Shown in pieces: positions 1-12,655 of a stretch of DNA of 64,000 nt. A program made the position numbers and the translations under genes. The notes beneath the pieces were generated by a model. It had not been told where the DNA came from, did not search any database, and was given only the letters and a program-made list of their open reading frames with translations. Each line of letters starts with the position of its first letter. Within the stretch, counting starts at the first letter, position 1. This stretch comes from Pithys albifrons albifrons (Eukaryota; Chordata; Aves; Passeriformes; Thamnophilidae), in assembly GCF_047495875.1 (NCBI RefSeq), contig NC_092465.1, forward strand, positions 2,569,847-2,633,846, written 5' to 3'.

Positions 1-3000
1 ACCTTTTAGTTATAAAAGTCAAACAAATCATCGATGAGTTTACAGGCAAAAGTTCTTAAAAATAATAATAAAAAAATAGAAAAAAAAATGGAAGGTTTAT
101 CTAAAATGCTCTGTAAGGCTGCTGAAAAGGCAGTTCAGACTTTGAAATAATACAGATTATTATTCCAACTTTTTATTTCTTAGCCCTCTGTATTTTTCTC
201 TGGTTTCTCCTCCACCTTGTACCATTTATGTTTTTTTCCTTAAAAGTGTCTTCAAATAAGAGAAAACCATTGGCTGTCCCAGCTAAACACTTAAATCACA
301 ATTTAAGATGAAGCTCCTTAATTGACATCTATTTTAAAAAGCCTCTTCAATCACAGAATTGAGAATTTCCCATTGGAACAGCTGATTGAGCTGAGCTGGT
401 TCTCCAAAGGGAGGAGTGAGTTCCACTCCTGAGGAGAAGGGGACAGGACCTGCCAGGGGAGGGAAAAAGGCTCCTGATGTTGAGTTATCTACAGGTATTT
501 TATTTCCAAGGTGTGACAAACTAGAGGAGCAGATTAATTCTCCAGCAGGGCACAAGGACTAAGGGGTTTGCATTTTGCAGCATCATCTGTGGAAGCTCAA
601 GTTGCAAACACACAATTCTGCACCACAAGCATTTTATACCATTCAAAGAGGATACAGGAGGCAAAACCTGCTCCTTCAAAGGAGTTAGGAAAGGGAAAAT
701 TTGAAGCCTGATCAATTGAAATTCAGATTTTTGGTATTTCCATTTAAAGGGAATTTCTTAAAAAAATTTAAATCCAGATTAATGTCAGTTCTTTTCTAGT
801 GTAAGGATGTTCAGTAGGATGGAAATTTAAGGAGCTGCAGTTTGGGATCCCTTTAAAGCACAAGGAATGATTATTATCTTTAAAGGAAAGGCACAGTGTT
901 TTTATTTTAACTCATGTGAAGTGGGATGAAACAAACCCTGGATGTTTGGAGTCTTTTATGGAGTCTTAAGCCTTAATTATCAGAGGCTACACTTTTAATA
1001 AGAAGTTCCTACAATCTGAATATTTGTGGGAAAAGCGAAGCAGCTTTTGGGCAGTGCAGGGTCAGTTTTGGGGCTGTGTCAGGAGCTGCTCTTTTGCTTT
1101 TCTTCCCCCCATCCCTTCTCTTGGTGTTCTCAGAGCTGGCATTTTATCCCTGGAATTAATATCTCCCAGCCATACAAAGTTTGCTGCTTGGAAGGCAGAA
1201 TTTTTCGACAGGAGACTTGGCAGGGGATGTGCTGTAGCTGCTCTTAACAGTTTAATTAATGCTGTGTTATGTATGCACAGTGTTGTGGTTTTTTTTTGTT
1301 TTTTTTTTTTTTAGCAGATACTATTTGGAAACAGTTCTTGATATATAGAATGAAAAAATTGTGCACACTCCCTGAGTGATGCTCCTTGTTGTGGCTGTGA
1401 ACTCTGTACGTTTGTAACGTTAAATTTGCCAAAGTTAATGTGTTGAAAAGTAACAAGTTACTTTAGTTTAGTTAAATGTCTCTTTCTGGAGGAAAATTAC
1501 CATAATGGTTACTTTTACTAAAATGCAATTACTGTCATTGTAACAATCAATCATATTTCCTGGTGGAAGGAACTTTGCCGAGTTTGGAGTGCATTAAAAT
1601 GGAAGATTTCTCTGCTCTGTGTTCAGGCTGAGCTGCACAGGCAAGAAACTTCTGGGGAGGATCAACTGGAACTTCTACTCATATGGTTGTCTTTCAGAGT
1701 ATTCCAAAATAAGCTTCTTAAATGAAATTGAGCCCAGTGACTTGTAAAACACCAACCAAAGCATTATAAATTCTGAAAGGCTTTCAAAATATTTGAGAAA
1801 GGTTTTGCTACAGCTGAGCTTGATTAAGCCCTAAGCAACAAGTTCCCATCTGCATTTACCACTTGGCTGCCAGAACCTGGGAGGTTCTGCAAAGAAATCA
1901 TCCTGTCCCTGGGCAGGGACACTTCCAACCTGGCCCTGGACACTCCCAGGTGATGATCCAAGTCATTAAATATGTAATAATTTTCTTGGCAGGGCAAGTA
2001 TTGACATTTTGAAACCCATTTTGGTGGTTTAGTTTTTTCACGTGGTATGTTCTTTTGTGCAAACAGTTGCACAGCACAAGGATTATAGACACGAGTCTGT
2101 GCTGTATAATAAATGACATGGGACAGAGGTGGATTCTTGGAACACTCAGATACATTTTCATGGCTGTTTTTGTAGGAAGTTTCATACTGTTGTCTGCAAA
2201 GAAGAGTTGTACTTAAATTCTCAGAGATGAGCAATAATTTTGGTGCTTAAGATGTGTGTGAAGAACTTAATTATTTTTTCAGGCCACGTGGAGATGTGAC
2301 TTGAACTGTCCACCCATCCCTTGAGGCACAATTAATAATCTCTTGAAAGTTTTGGAGCTTTGTTCTGAGATGGTGACCCTGAAAGGATGTTTGTGATTTT
2401 AATTTTTGTGTCTGTCTTTATATGGAAACCAAAGTAGAGTCTTCATGGCAAACCAACTGCTGAGAGAGGCACCAGAAGTGCTTTCACACTTCGAGATCCA
2501 CGTTCAGATCCTGCTGTGGTAAATTCACTGTCACCAACAATGTATTCCATAAACCCCCAGGTTTTGTTGGGATTTTGGGAAGGTTCATTTGCACAAAGTC
2601 TCAAAGCTCTCAGTGATTCCAAACACCTGTTGATAATACTCAAATTTAGGCAATTTTCTGTTGGAACTATGACTGTTATTTCAATTTCAGTGGTTGTAGT
2701 TAGGTGAATTAATGCTGTATGGATATTTTTAATATTCATTTCAGTGCATGATTTCCAAGATCTCTTCAGTAGCAGAGAAATAATCTGTGATTTAAGTCCC
2801 AGAGTTTTCTTGTGAGTTCATTAAATTATTGCTTTTTCTGCATTGAGCTGCATGTTTTGTTGTAAAATTTACTGCTTTATGTGAGAAAGTTTTTGGCTGG
2901 TTTCTGTTGGACTTTGAAGAGATCACTCACCCAATAACATCCTCCCACAAAACTGACCTTTTCCTGAAAATACTTCACTTAACATCTCCCTTTTAAGGGT

Positions 3001-3528
3001 CTCAGGATAATATGAAATAAATAAAACTTGACCAAAGGCCTATTGGTCTGTTCCAAGCCCATTGAAAGACTTTTTCACCAGATTAGGACACTTTGTTCAT
3101 ACTCTTGTTTATCAAATTCTTCTTGCTAATGAATGGCTGTCTCCTTATTTCATTTCTGTTAATAATGTTTAGATTAATACATGAAATAATTCCCTATTAA
3201 TAACTCCCCCCAAGTCGCCCTGTTGGGATTACACTGTTCCTATCTCACAATACACTCCTGGAATAGATAATTACTGCAGTGATATAATCACAGGAGTGAT
3301 AATATTGTCCTTCTGGTAGAAGTGGAGGTTAATACAAACGATGCTCTAATTAGAACTCAGCTGGCACAGGGTTGGTTTCCTTGGCTCGCAGCCTAATCCT
3401 GTTACCTTGTTTTTAACTATGAAGAGAGTGGGTTTAAGGATCTCCAGCAGAGCAAATGGGATGAGGGAGTTGTAAAGAGCTTAAAGAATCACACAAAAGT
3501 GTAACTCCTCCACAGCAAGGCAGGTAAG
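1..3528. other. Unique AT-rich non-coding sequence
   Basis: I see no convincing exon, RNA gene or young mobile element here. A T-rich tract lies at 1289-1312. The part from about 3180 to 3400 is of higher complexity, with several TAATTA/ATTA-like and GATA-like words, and could be a conserved non-coding element, but that is a guess without alignment. Confidence 0.5.
1902..1950 (-). mobile_element. Possible short CR1 type B remnant
   Basis: About 50 bases resemble the antisense of the type B CR1 3' region: a 'GGCAGGGACAC' word, then 'CCAACCTGGCC' and 'GGACACTCCCAGG'. The CR1 tail itself is missing. It is short and isolated, so chance similarity cannot be excluded. Confidence 0.35.
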
Positions 3529-4134
3529 AGAGAGCAAGGAGGCTGGAGAAGGGACTGGATGTGGCACTGAGTGTCCTCTTAAACACTTCCAGGGTCAGAG
3601 AATCCACCATGTCTTGATCCAACCCTACTGTGATCACCAGCCCAGGGCACGGAGTGCCAGAGTGATCACAGTGGGGTTGGATCAAGGTTGGATTTGATGA
3701 GCTCAGAGGTCTCTTTCATCCCAACTGAGAAGAGAAGAGCAACGAGGCTGGAGAAGGGACTGGATGTGGCACTGAGTGTCCTCTTAAACACCTCCAGGGG
3801 CAGAGAATCCACCATGTCTTGATCCAACCCCACTGTGATCACCAGCCCAGGGCACAGAGTGGGGTTGGATCAAGGTTGGATTTGATGAGCTCAGAGGTCT
3901 CTTCCAACCCAACTGAGAAGAGCAACAAGGCTGGAGAAGGGACTGGATGTGGCACTGAGTGTCCTCTTAAACACTTCCAGGGTCAGAGAATCCACCATGT
4001 CTTGATCCAACCCTACTGTGATCACCAGCCCAGGGCACTGAGTGCCCTGGGCTGGTGATCACAGTAGGGTTGGATCAAGGATTGGACTTAATGATCTCGG
4101 AGGTCTTTTCCAACCCAACTGAGAAGAGCAACAA
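3529..4134 (+). repeat. Three tandem fold-back CR1 modules (183-206 bp)
   Basis: The word GGCTGGAGAAGGG recurs at about 3541, 3746, 3929 and 4135, giving spacings of 205, 183 and 206 bp. Each module contains a hairpin: 3614-3685 (imperfect loop side), 3819-3873 (most of one arm deleted) and 4002-4078 (37-bp arms, perfect, with a 3-nt loop). Tandem amplification followed by deletion in the middle copy explains the lengths. Confidence 0.8.
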
Positions 4135-4564
4135 GGCTGGAGAAGGGACTGGAGCACAAGTGCTGAGGGGAGAGGTTGAGGGAGCTGGGGGTGTTCAGCC
4201 TGGAGAAGAGGAGGCTCAGAGGTGACCTCAGCACTGTCTGGAACTGCCTGAAGGGAAGTTCTGGCCAGGTGGGGGTTGGTCTCTTCTCCCAGGCACTCAG
4301 CAATAGGACAAGGGGGCACGATGGGCTCAAGCTCTGCCAGGGGAAATTGAAGTTGGAGATGAGAAAGAAATTCTTTGCAGAGAGAGTGCTCAGGGATTGG
4401 AATGGGCTGCCCAGAGAGGGGGTGGATTCCCCATCCCTGGAGGTTTTTCTGCTGAGCTTGGCCGTGGCACTGAGTGCCATGATCTGGTAAAGGGACTGGA
4501 GTTGGCCCAAGGGTTGGACTTGCTGATCTCAGAGGTCTTTTCCAACCCAATCCATTCTGTGATT
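3529..4564 (+). mobile_element. CR1 type A 3' fragment with triplicated fold-back module
   Basis: This is a 5'-truncated CR1 non-LTR retrotransposon in sense orientation. The body from about 4125 to 4564 translates to the C-terminal end of the CR1 ORF2 protein (reverse transcriptase polyprotein), including words such as [17 protein letters not shown] and [17 protein letters not shown], followed by the tail ending near TCCATTCTGTGATTC. Upstream lie three tandem modules (starts near 3541, 3746 and 3929, the body resuming at 4135), each with the CR1 start word GGCTGGAGAAGGGACTGG, an inverted CR1 tail piece, a hairpin and a CR1 3' end. It cannot be mobile itself because the endonuclease and most of the reverse transcriptase are missing. 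Confidence 0.85.
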
Positions 4565-4691
4565 CAAGGCCAGGTTGGATGAGGCTCTGAGCTACCTGAG
4601 GTAGTTGAAGATGTCCCTCCTCATTGCAGGGGGTTTGGACTAGATGACCTTTACAGGTCCCTTCCAACCCAAACCATTCTCTGCTTCTATG
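4565..4691 (+). mobile_element. CR1 tail of a second subfamily
   Basis: Directly after the type A tail comes a second CR1 3' end, with GGTTTGGACTAGATGACC-like sequence, then CCCTTCCAACCCAAACCATT and CTGCTTCTATG. It is a short 5'-truncated copy, either nested or a neighbouring insertion. Confidence 0.75.
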
Positions 4692-7600
4692 TAAGAGACA
4701 CAGTGCTGGAAAACACTCCTGGAAAACAATTCCAGTTTGGGATGGTGTGAACAGAGCGAGTCAGAGTCTTGTGGTACCACACATAGTGCTACTCTCCAGT
4801 TGTACAGTGAAATTAATGGTTTACACCTTTATAATATGTTGCATTTTTATTTTTGAGAATTTATCAGTACTAAAGAATCATTTCAGTTTGGTAAATATAT
4901 ATATATATATAACATTATATATAGATAGATATGAAAATATATATATATAACCTATTGCACAGCCACTACTTGCTCTTTTTAGTAGGATTGTTTCTAACTT
5001 TAATTTCTGTGAGTTCTTAGACATTTGTATCAAAATTAATTGGGGTGTTTGGCTGCTGACACAGGGAATTCAGGAATTTGGGGTTTTGTTTCTTTGATCA
5101 ACAGTTCCTCTGCCCCTGATATAGAACAAAACAGTGTCAATGAAGCCAAACAGAAGGAAAGAAATGTTAGCAAAGACCTTTATAAAATCTGGTTCAGGTC
5201 TTTGAATAGCAGAAATTTTGGGTTTGTGAGTTACCAATTTCTACAAATGTGCTGTTTTGTGTTAAGGTGTGTAAAACGTGGAAGTAACCAGCATTTTAAA
5301 GTATTTTTCCCTCTCATTTTAAGATTTTCATTTTTTTTTAGGTCACATGTTATTTATTTTATATACAAATAGGCACATTACATCTATACAAAACAATATA
5401 TTTTTTAATTTTCCCATTTTGCTTTGCAACAACATTCAAAAGTACCCCAGGAATGGCTTCACTTCACTTCCACTCTTGATAAGAATTAGGGCCAGTGCTT
5501 TGCTCCAGTTTTATTTTTCCTCATATGAAAAACCAGCTGTAGAATTGCAAAGCACAACATTTCTACAGGCAGAATTTTGTGTGGAAAAACAATATGAAAG
5601 GTTTGAATCAGTTCTGTTCAGACCTGCAGGAGTTTGAGTATTTTTTTTTTTTATTCAAGTCCTTGACTTTTCATCTTGTAGGATCTTTAAGTGGGAGCAC
5701 TTTCAATATGTTGATAAACATATTGTTCCTTTTTTCCCCCCATTTTCTTACAATTGCTCAGCTTTTAAACAGTTCTTTGGGATTCCATTGGATCTTCTGA
5801 TGAAATCTCCATTAAATGCTGATTCTGTGGTTCTTTACAGTTTCCAATTCATGGAACTGCTGAAATTTGACTTGAAACCAAACCAGCTCATCTTATAATT
5901 TAGCACATTTCTGTTTTCTATTTCTTTGTCTTGGTTGGAAGGATCCCCATTTCTTGATAGGTGGGTTTCCATCAGCCTGAATCAATCCTTGTCCTTGAGT
6001 GGGGATGTGTCTTTGAGGGAATTCCCTGCAGATTTATATCAAATCCATCGGAGTCAGACACTCTGGAGCAGGAGGATGTGGAAGGAGGGAAAAACTAGGT
6101 CAGCTGAAATGATCCCTGAGACTGCTCAGGAAGGAGAGTTCTGATTTCACACCTGATCACTTCGGGCTGGATAACCTTGGAAAGTCAGGCAGGCAGGGCA
6201 GAAATCCCCGTGCTGGTGTGGCTGCACTTCAGGAACCTCCAGGAATATTCCCAGGAACTGAAGGGGACTGAGCTCCTGGAATGCTGAACTTTGAAGCAGG
6301 GCAATAAACCTCCTGGCTCTCCATTGTTTAGTGGAGACAACAATAGAATTATTTTCCAATTGTGGCACTGAGGAGCTGTTTTCTGCAGGAATTCCTGGTT
6401 TCCCCACCAGCAGAGCCCTGCCCTGCTGCTCCTGTTCTGTGTGCAGGGTGGCCAGAGCTCTGCTCTGCCAAACACACAGCTTTGCTCTGCCTCCCTCTCT
6501 ACCTTTCCCTCCTGTCACTCCTACAGTTTATTTTAAACCTTAATTTATACGGAGCTTCTGCTTTCTCTATCAGTATCACATCATTATTCTTACCTGATTC
6601 TCTTGATAATTTGTTTGCACTGGAATTCTTGGCAGTGAACTAAGAATTTCATTGTCTACCTACTCTCTTTTCTCTTGGAGAGTATAATAGAGTGGGAGGG
6701 AGAAGCCTCATGGTAATATTTTTATATTTGAAATGTAGCCACACTTTATGTGCTCCTACACATCGTGCTACTTATAGCTAATGAAACAAGTCTCATCTTG
6801 TGGTCTAGTGCTTGTCTATTTTGGACTATTTTGGGCTAATTCTACTCATTTCAACTCACTCTCATTAATGCTGCTTCTCTTCTCCTCGCCTGCCTCTGTG
6901 GGATGGTTCAGGAAGGGACAATTATCCCTGCCTGGGAAGCACAGCAATAATTACCATCCCCAAAAAATGAGGCAGAGCAAGTGAAATTAGTGGGATGGTG
7001 GCCCAGCTGTGTCATGGAGGAGAATGGATCCTTTGGACACACAAAGTACTTCCCTTTCTCCTCCCAACAATTCTTGGGATGTGGTGACACAGAGCTTGGG
7101 GTTTTCCTCCTCTCCCATCCAAAGCTCTCAAAGTTCCCACACTCTCCTATAATAAATCCAGCAGTGCAACTGTGTCTTGTTCAAAATCAATGGTAAACTG
7201 AGGAAAAGAAAATCCAGTCCGTCTGCTGAACAATTATTAATTTATTATTATAACGCTATTTTTATGTATCTTCATAATGCAATCATTGAGTAAACAGTGA
7301 CAGAATATACAGCAGGCAAATAGAATTTAGTTTAAAAATAAGTTACCATTGGTAGAGCTGATTAATTTTAATCCCTGATTCTTTTCTATAAGCAAAAATA
7401 CTTTTACAAGACACAGGGTTTATTATAAAATATTATAAAATAGCACTTTTCTAAAGGCACTTGATCCTTCTGCACATCCATCAGACCCTGCCTGGCTTGA
7501 AAAGGGTTAATAGGACTGTGGAGGAAAAACATATTTCAGAAAAAATGAAATAGTCTGAAAAATGCACTGCTGATTTACAGAAATACTCAGTTTCATTAAT

Positions 7601-8176
7601 TTTTTTGCCACATCTTGACATTTACAGTCATTTCACACATTAAAACATTTTTAATGGGTTTAATGGTTTAAAATTATGAAATTTATTTAAGCTGGTTCGT
7701 TCAAATCCCATTTCCTGATCGTAATTGCAAATGAATAAACTTTTAAAAACATTTCATGATCAATTTTATTCACTGACTCTACACACTTAGAAACTCATTA
7801 AATCCTTTTTTTTGTAAATCTGAAAATAAATAATTTTTATGTCTAAACATATTTACACTCATCAAATATCTTTCACATGATCAGTTGATTGACACTTGAT
7901 AGCCTCTGTGAGAATATCTCAAATACATGAAATAATGGCTATTTTCCCCCACAAATATTAGGATAATGTTTAATAAGGGAACAGCATGTCCTTCTAGGAG
8001 TGGGTTATCAGACCAGGTGTCAGCTCATTCTTTTGAGGCTGAACTCACCCTTTTATTCCCAAACCACATTAACAGGATGCCACCCATGTCCCTCTCTGCC
8101 TGTTCTTTCCTGGTTCCAAAGCTCCTGGTTCTTGACCCTCCCAGTCCTTATCCAGCAGAGATGATCCACTGAATAT
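4692..8176. other. Unique AT-rich non-coding sequence
   Basis: No exon or mobile element is evident. A TA-rich microsatellite sits at 4893-4950 and a T tract near 5641-5653. The part from 7200 to 7960 is very AT-rich. Short open frames here have no recognisable protein similarity. Confidence 0.5.
4893..4950. repeat. (TA)n microsatellite
   Basis: Two runs of alternating TA are interrupted by short GATA-like units around 4920-4932. It is a simple repeat with no other function visible. Confidence 0.85.
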
Positions 8177-8838
8177 CATGGAATCAATTGGGTTGAAAAA
8201 GACCTCCAAGATCATCAAGTCCAACCCTTGGGCCAACTCCAGTCCCTTTACCAGATCATGGCACTCAGTGCCACGGCCAAGCTCAGCTGAAAAACCTCCA
8301 GGGATGGGGAATCCACCCCCTCTCTGGGCAGCCCATTCCAATCCCTGAGCACTCTCTCTGCAAAGAATTTCTTTCTGATCTCCAACTTCCATTTCCCCTG
8401 GCAGAGCTTGAGCCCATCGTGCCCCCTTGTCCTATTGCTGAGTGCCTGGGAGAAGAGACCAACCCCCAGCTGGCCAGAACTTCCCTTCAGGCAGTTCCAG
8501 ACAGTGCTGAGGTCACCTCTGAGCCTCCTCTTCTCCAGGCTGAACACCCCCAGCTCCCTCAGCCTCTCCCCACAGCACTTGTGCTCCAGTCCCTTCTCCA
8601 GCCTCGTTGCTCTTCTCTTCTCAGTTGGGTTGGAAGAGACCTCTGAGATCATCAAGTCCAATCCTTGATCCAACCCCACTGTGATCACTCTCTGCACTCT
8701 GTGCCCTGGGCTGGTGATCACAGTAGGGTTTGATCAAGACATGGTGGATTCTCTGCCCCTGGAGGTGTTTCAGAGGACACTCAGTGCCACATCCAGTCCC
8801 TTCTCCAGCCTCGTTGCTCTTTTCTGGCCCCTCTCCAC
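8177..8838 (-). mobile_element. CR1 type A fragment with internal fold-back module
   Basis: This is an antisense CR1: the 3' tail is at the low-coordinate end (8177) and the body runs upward to about 8630. Its minus strand encodes the ORF2 C-terminal words [13 protein letters not shown] and [17 protein letters not shown]. At about 8630-8815 a module interrupts the body. It contains a second tail, a hairpin (8665-8737, with an asymmetric deletion in one arm) and an inverted tail piece. The word CTTCTCCAGCCTCGTTGCTC occurs on both sides of it. The same arrangement recurs at 27100-27340 and 55755-55990. Confidence 0.85.
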
Positions 8839-9902
8839 CATCAACCCCTTCCCTGAGCACCTCCCCCTCCTGCCAGAGAGCAGCTGTAAAACAGGGAAAT
8901 CTCTAACATGGGGAGTTTCTGTTGTGGTTTGTGGAGGAAAACAATGGTCTGTTGGGTTCTGCCTCTTCTCCAAGCGTGGCCATGAGCCAGGGGTGTCCCC
9001 AGGGTCCCGTTTCTCCTGCTCTGGTTTGGGTTACACCTCACCATCTGAAGGTCCTGCCCTGCTCTCTGCACAGCACTGCTCTTTGCCACACAAAAATCCA
9101 ACCCCATTCAGAGTTTGGCTGCACTGCCTCATTCATTTTAACTAAAACTGTGGAAAGGCAGATTTTTTTGGGCTTTGCTGTGCCTGGTCAGTCCCATGTC
9201 ACGTAACCTTGTGTGAAACACTCCCTCTGTTTCCACTGTCTTGTGTCAGAGTCACCCTGTGAGCAAAACACCCTAAGCACAGAAACAAAGCAGCATTTTG
9301 AGTGTTTATAACTTTGGTTATCAGCTCAATGAAGGAGCAGTTTCCAGTTTCCCTGGCTGGCCCTGCTGTTCCCTCCAGGGGTATCGCTATCCCCGCAGTC
9401 AGGAGGTGGTAAATCCATTTGTTCTGCTGGCTCCTGGGGCACAGCTGTTGCAGCTCGCTGGGTTTGGCCTGTCTGAGATCTTCTTAGGCCCAGGGGCTGA
9501 TTTACTGCCCCATATGCTCTCTGGTATTTCTGTGCCCACAGTGACAGCCTCACCCTGCTCACAGTTTACCTGCATTTTGCTGCTGCTTTACTCTAATTAC
9601 AGGCAAGGGCAGCAGCTCCTGCCCTCTCTGTGTGAGAGGCAGAACCTTTTTACAACTTTGTTGTAATATAAAGTCTTTTTTGTAGCTGTTAGACTTTTAT
9701 ATGAGAGACCTTTGGACCAACCTATCACATGATATGGTGCTGTTTGTCATTTGTGATGCTCCTTTCTCCCTGTAGTTATGAAAGAGGCAACTTTGAGCCG
9801 TGCTTTTAACTCTGATTATGATTTCCTTTTTAACTGTAACTACGATTTTAAACTGTGATCAGCCAAACTCTGACCCATTTAAACCAGCACTGTGATCTTG
9901 CA
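8839..9902. other. Unique non-coding sequence
   Basis: GC content is somewhat higher than in the preceding stretch. Several short open frames overlap on both strands, which is what CpG-poor, stop-poor sequence gives by chance. No splice-bounded exon could be supported. Confidence 0.4.
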
Positions 9903-10240
9903 GAGATTGGGCAGTAACTTGAGAAGGCACAACGGGCACAGTGATCAAAATTATGAAGCAACTGCTCTGCGAAGAGAGATTGAATTCTTCAGGGTTTTTC
10001 CACTCTGCAACGAGAACACCAAATGCAGAGTTATGGATTCATGAATAGTGTGGGAAAGGTGCACAGAACATCATTTTTCATCCTTTTTTTCATACACAAG
10101 AAGCAGGCAGTGCACCAGTGGGAGGGGCTCTTAAATAGCACGGAATTAAATCCTGGAATGCGCTGCCGCAGGAGATTGCGGAGGCCAAAAGCATGAATAG
10201 ATTTTTAAATCACCATCAGTGGCTATTGAAGTGAAACAAA
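9903..10240 (+). mobile_element. Degraded old CR1-like 3' region
   Basis: Around 10150-10235 the sequence reads like the end of an ancient amniote CR1: TGGAATGCGCTGCCGCAGGA, then GAGGCCAAAAGCATGAATAG and later CCATCAGTGGCTATTGAAG. Weaker similarity (CTTGAGAAGGCAC, GATCAAAATTATGAAG) extends upstream to about 9903. Divergence is far greater than in the type A and B copies of this window, so it is an older insertion. Confidence 0.5.
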
Positions 10241-11180
10241 ACCCCTCCAAACACACACAAAACCACTGCTCAGGGCACAGACTCCTGTTCAGGAAGATCC
10301 TAAAGGGCTGATTGCAGGAGATGGAGGTGTAAGGGGCCTTGGTGACACCCAGAGCCAGGAAAATGAGTTGATGAACGGTATTCACACCCAATTCCCAATT
10401 AGTGACTTTGTCAGGGACACATTCACTAATGGTCTCTCTTTGTTGGCATCACTAGAGCCATCAGAATTTTTGAATTTTGTTGATATTGATCCATATTGCC
10501 AAAAAATCTACCCCAGTCTTCATCTCAGGGGTTTTCTCCTTGTTTTGGGCTGTTCTTTGCCCACTGAACAGTATCCAAAGGGAAGTGACTCCAGAGCAGC
10601 AAACAGAACACGGATATCAGGGGTCCCCTGCAGAATCCATCCCTCTGCTCCCTTCCTTTGCAATTCCACATCATCCTGGGTGGGAGCCTCACCCCCCAGT
10701 TTTCCTGTTTCCTTTAGTGCTGCCCTTCCCTGTCCATCACTCCAAGCCTGGAGAAACCCCCTTGATGGAATTTGCCAACAGGTCGAGCAGTGAAATCCAC
10801 ACTTCACCCCAGCCAAAAATAACAGAGCTGACAGGTGGAAGTGGCTCAGGCTGCAGAGCCCAAGGCTGCACAGCCCTCCTTTGTTTGTTCAGGAGCTGGG
10901 AGTGTTCTCCTGCACGGAGCCACTTCCAGGCCTGGAATACTGGAGAGATCTGGGGGTGACTCGTGCGGCGCTTTCCATGCCCAGAGTTTCTGTGGTTGTG
11001 CAAACTGTGACTCACTCTGGGGTTGCAGTTGGGTTTGGCAGCCAGAGCCACAGTTGTGTAACAGTTCAAAGGGAGACTTTGCTGCAGAAATCTCTGGGAT
11101 TTTATTCCATCCATCAACACTCAAATCTGCCATTGCTGATCTGGGGAGGGTTGAAAATCCACACCCCTCCTTCTAAGAGC
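10241..11180. other. Unique non-coding sequence
   Basis: Many short overlapping open frames occur on both strands around 10370-11170, but none shows a recognisable domain, and none pairs with a convincing splice site. I treat them as chance frames. Confidence 0.4.
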
Positions 11181-12464
11181 CCCCCACTACTAATGATTAT
11201 ATCAAGTTTTTCAGTGTTTGTTTAAAACTTTGTGGTAAATTTAGTGGTTTTTTTTCTGTGGTTTATGCACCTCTGTTGAGGTGGAATCCTTCAGGATAAC
11301 AGGGAATCCATCCATGGAAACGTTTGCACAGGGTTTGTATCTGCTCCCATTCCTGCCTTGTGTCCCCCACTACTAATGATTATATCAAGTTTTTCAGTGT
11401 TTGTTTAAAACTTTGTGGCAAATTTAGTGGGTTTTTTTCTGTGGTTTATGCACCTCTGTTGAGGTGGAATCCTTCAGGATAACAGGGAATCCATCCATGG
11501 AAACGTTTGCACAGGGTTTGTATCTGCTCCCATTCCTGCCTTGTGTCCCCCATTGCTAATGATTATATCAAGTTTTTCAGTGTTTGTTTAAAACTTTGTG
11601 GTAAATTTAGTGGGGTTTTTCTGTGGTTTATGCACCTCTGTTGAGGTGGAATCCTTCAGGATAACAGGGAATCCATCCATGGAAACGTTTGCACAGGGTT
11701 TGTATCTGCTCCCATTCCTGCCTTGTGTCCCCCACTGCTAATGATTATATCAAGTTTTTCAGTGTTTGTTTAAAACTTTGTGGTAAATTTAGTGGGGTTT
11801 TTTCTGTGGTTTATGCACCTCTGTTGAGGTGGAATCCTTCAGGATAACAAGGAATCCATCCATGGAAACGTTTGCACAGGGTTTGTATCTGCTCCCATTC
11901 CTGCCTTGTGTCCCCCATTGCTAGTGATTATATATAAAGTTTTTCAGTGTTTGTTTAAAACTTTGTGGCAAATTTAGTGGTTTTTTTCTGTGGTTTATGC
12001 ACCTCTGTTGAGGTGGAATCCTTCAGGATAACAAGGAATCCATCCATGGAAACGTTTGCACAGGGTTTGTATCTGCTCCCATTCCTGCCTTGTGTCCCCC
12101 ACTACTAATGATTATATCAAGTTTTTCAGTGTTTGTTTAAAACTTTGTGGTAAATTTAGTGGGGTTTTTTCTGTGGTTTATGCACCTCTGTTGAGGTGGA
12201 ATCCTTCAGGATAACAAGGAATCTATCCATGGAAACGTTTGCACAGGGTTTGTATCTGCTCCCATTCCTGCCTTGTGTCCCCCATTGCTAATGATTATAT
12301 CAAGTTTTTCAGTGTTTGTTTAAAACTTTGTGGCAAATTTAGTGGGGTTTTTCTGTGGTTTATGCACCTCTTTTGAGGTGGAATCCTTCAGGATAACAAG
12401 GAATCCATCCATGGAAACGTTTGCACAGGGTTTGTATCTGCTCCAATTCCTTTCTTGTGTCCCA
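11181..12464. repeat. Seven-copy tandem array, about 182 bp per unit
   Basis: The landmark TAATGATTATATCAAG follows the unit start at about 11181, 11364, 11546, 11728, 11911, 12095 and 12277, so the period is 181-184 bp. Units differ by a few substitutions and by the length of a T run before CTGTGGTTTATGCACC. The last unit is the most diverged at its right end. The unit does not look like CR1 or like any family I recognise. Confidence 0.9.
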
Positions 12465-12578
12465 GCCTTGCAGGTGAGAGGTGGGGCTGAACTCCTGTTG
12501 ATTTGCAGAGCCCATCACGTGTTTCACAACTTCTCAATAATTTCTGAGATTCAAAAAATGATCAAGACCTTGTGCCTC

Positions 12579-12655
12579 GAGAACCCTGCAAACCAGGATT
12601 GAGAATCCTGTAAACCAGGATTAAAAATCCTGTAAACCAGGATTAAAAATCCTGC
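12579..12655. repeat. 22-bp tandem repeat with internal dyad
   Basis: About three and a half copies of a 22-bp unit. Each carries the short inverted repeat AATCCTG / CAGGATT around TAAAC, so every unit is a small potential stem-loop. Confidence 0.75.

Noticed and set aside
4002..4078. Hairpin as a microRNA precursor or a transcription terminator
   Set aside because: It is repeated with CR1 sequence on both sides and always inside CR1. A retrotransposon origin explains it better, and bacterial-type terminators do not apply.
5040..5372. 110-codon frame in AT-rich sequence
   Set aside because: Single chance frame with no family resemblance and no splice support.
11181..12464. Regular array as a CRISPR
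   Set aside because: The whole unit is repeated with no unique spacers, and the genome is clearly animal.
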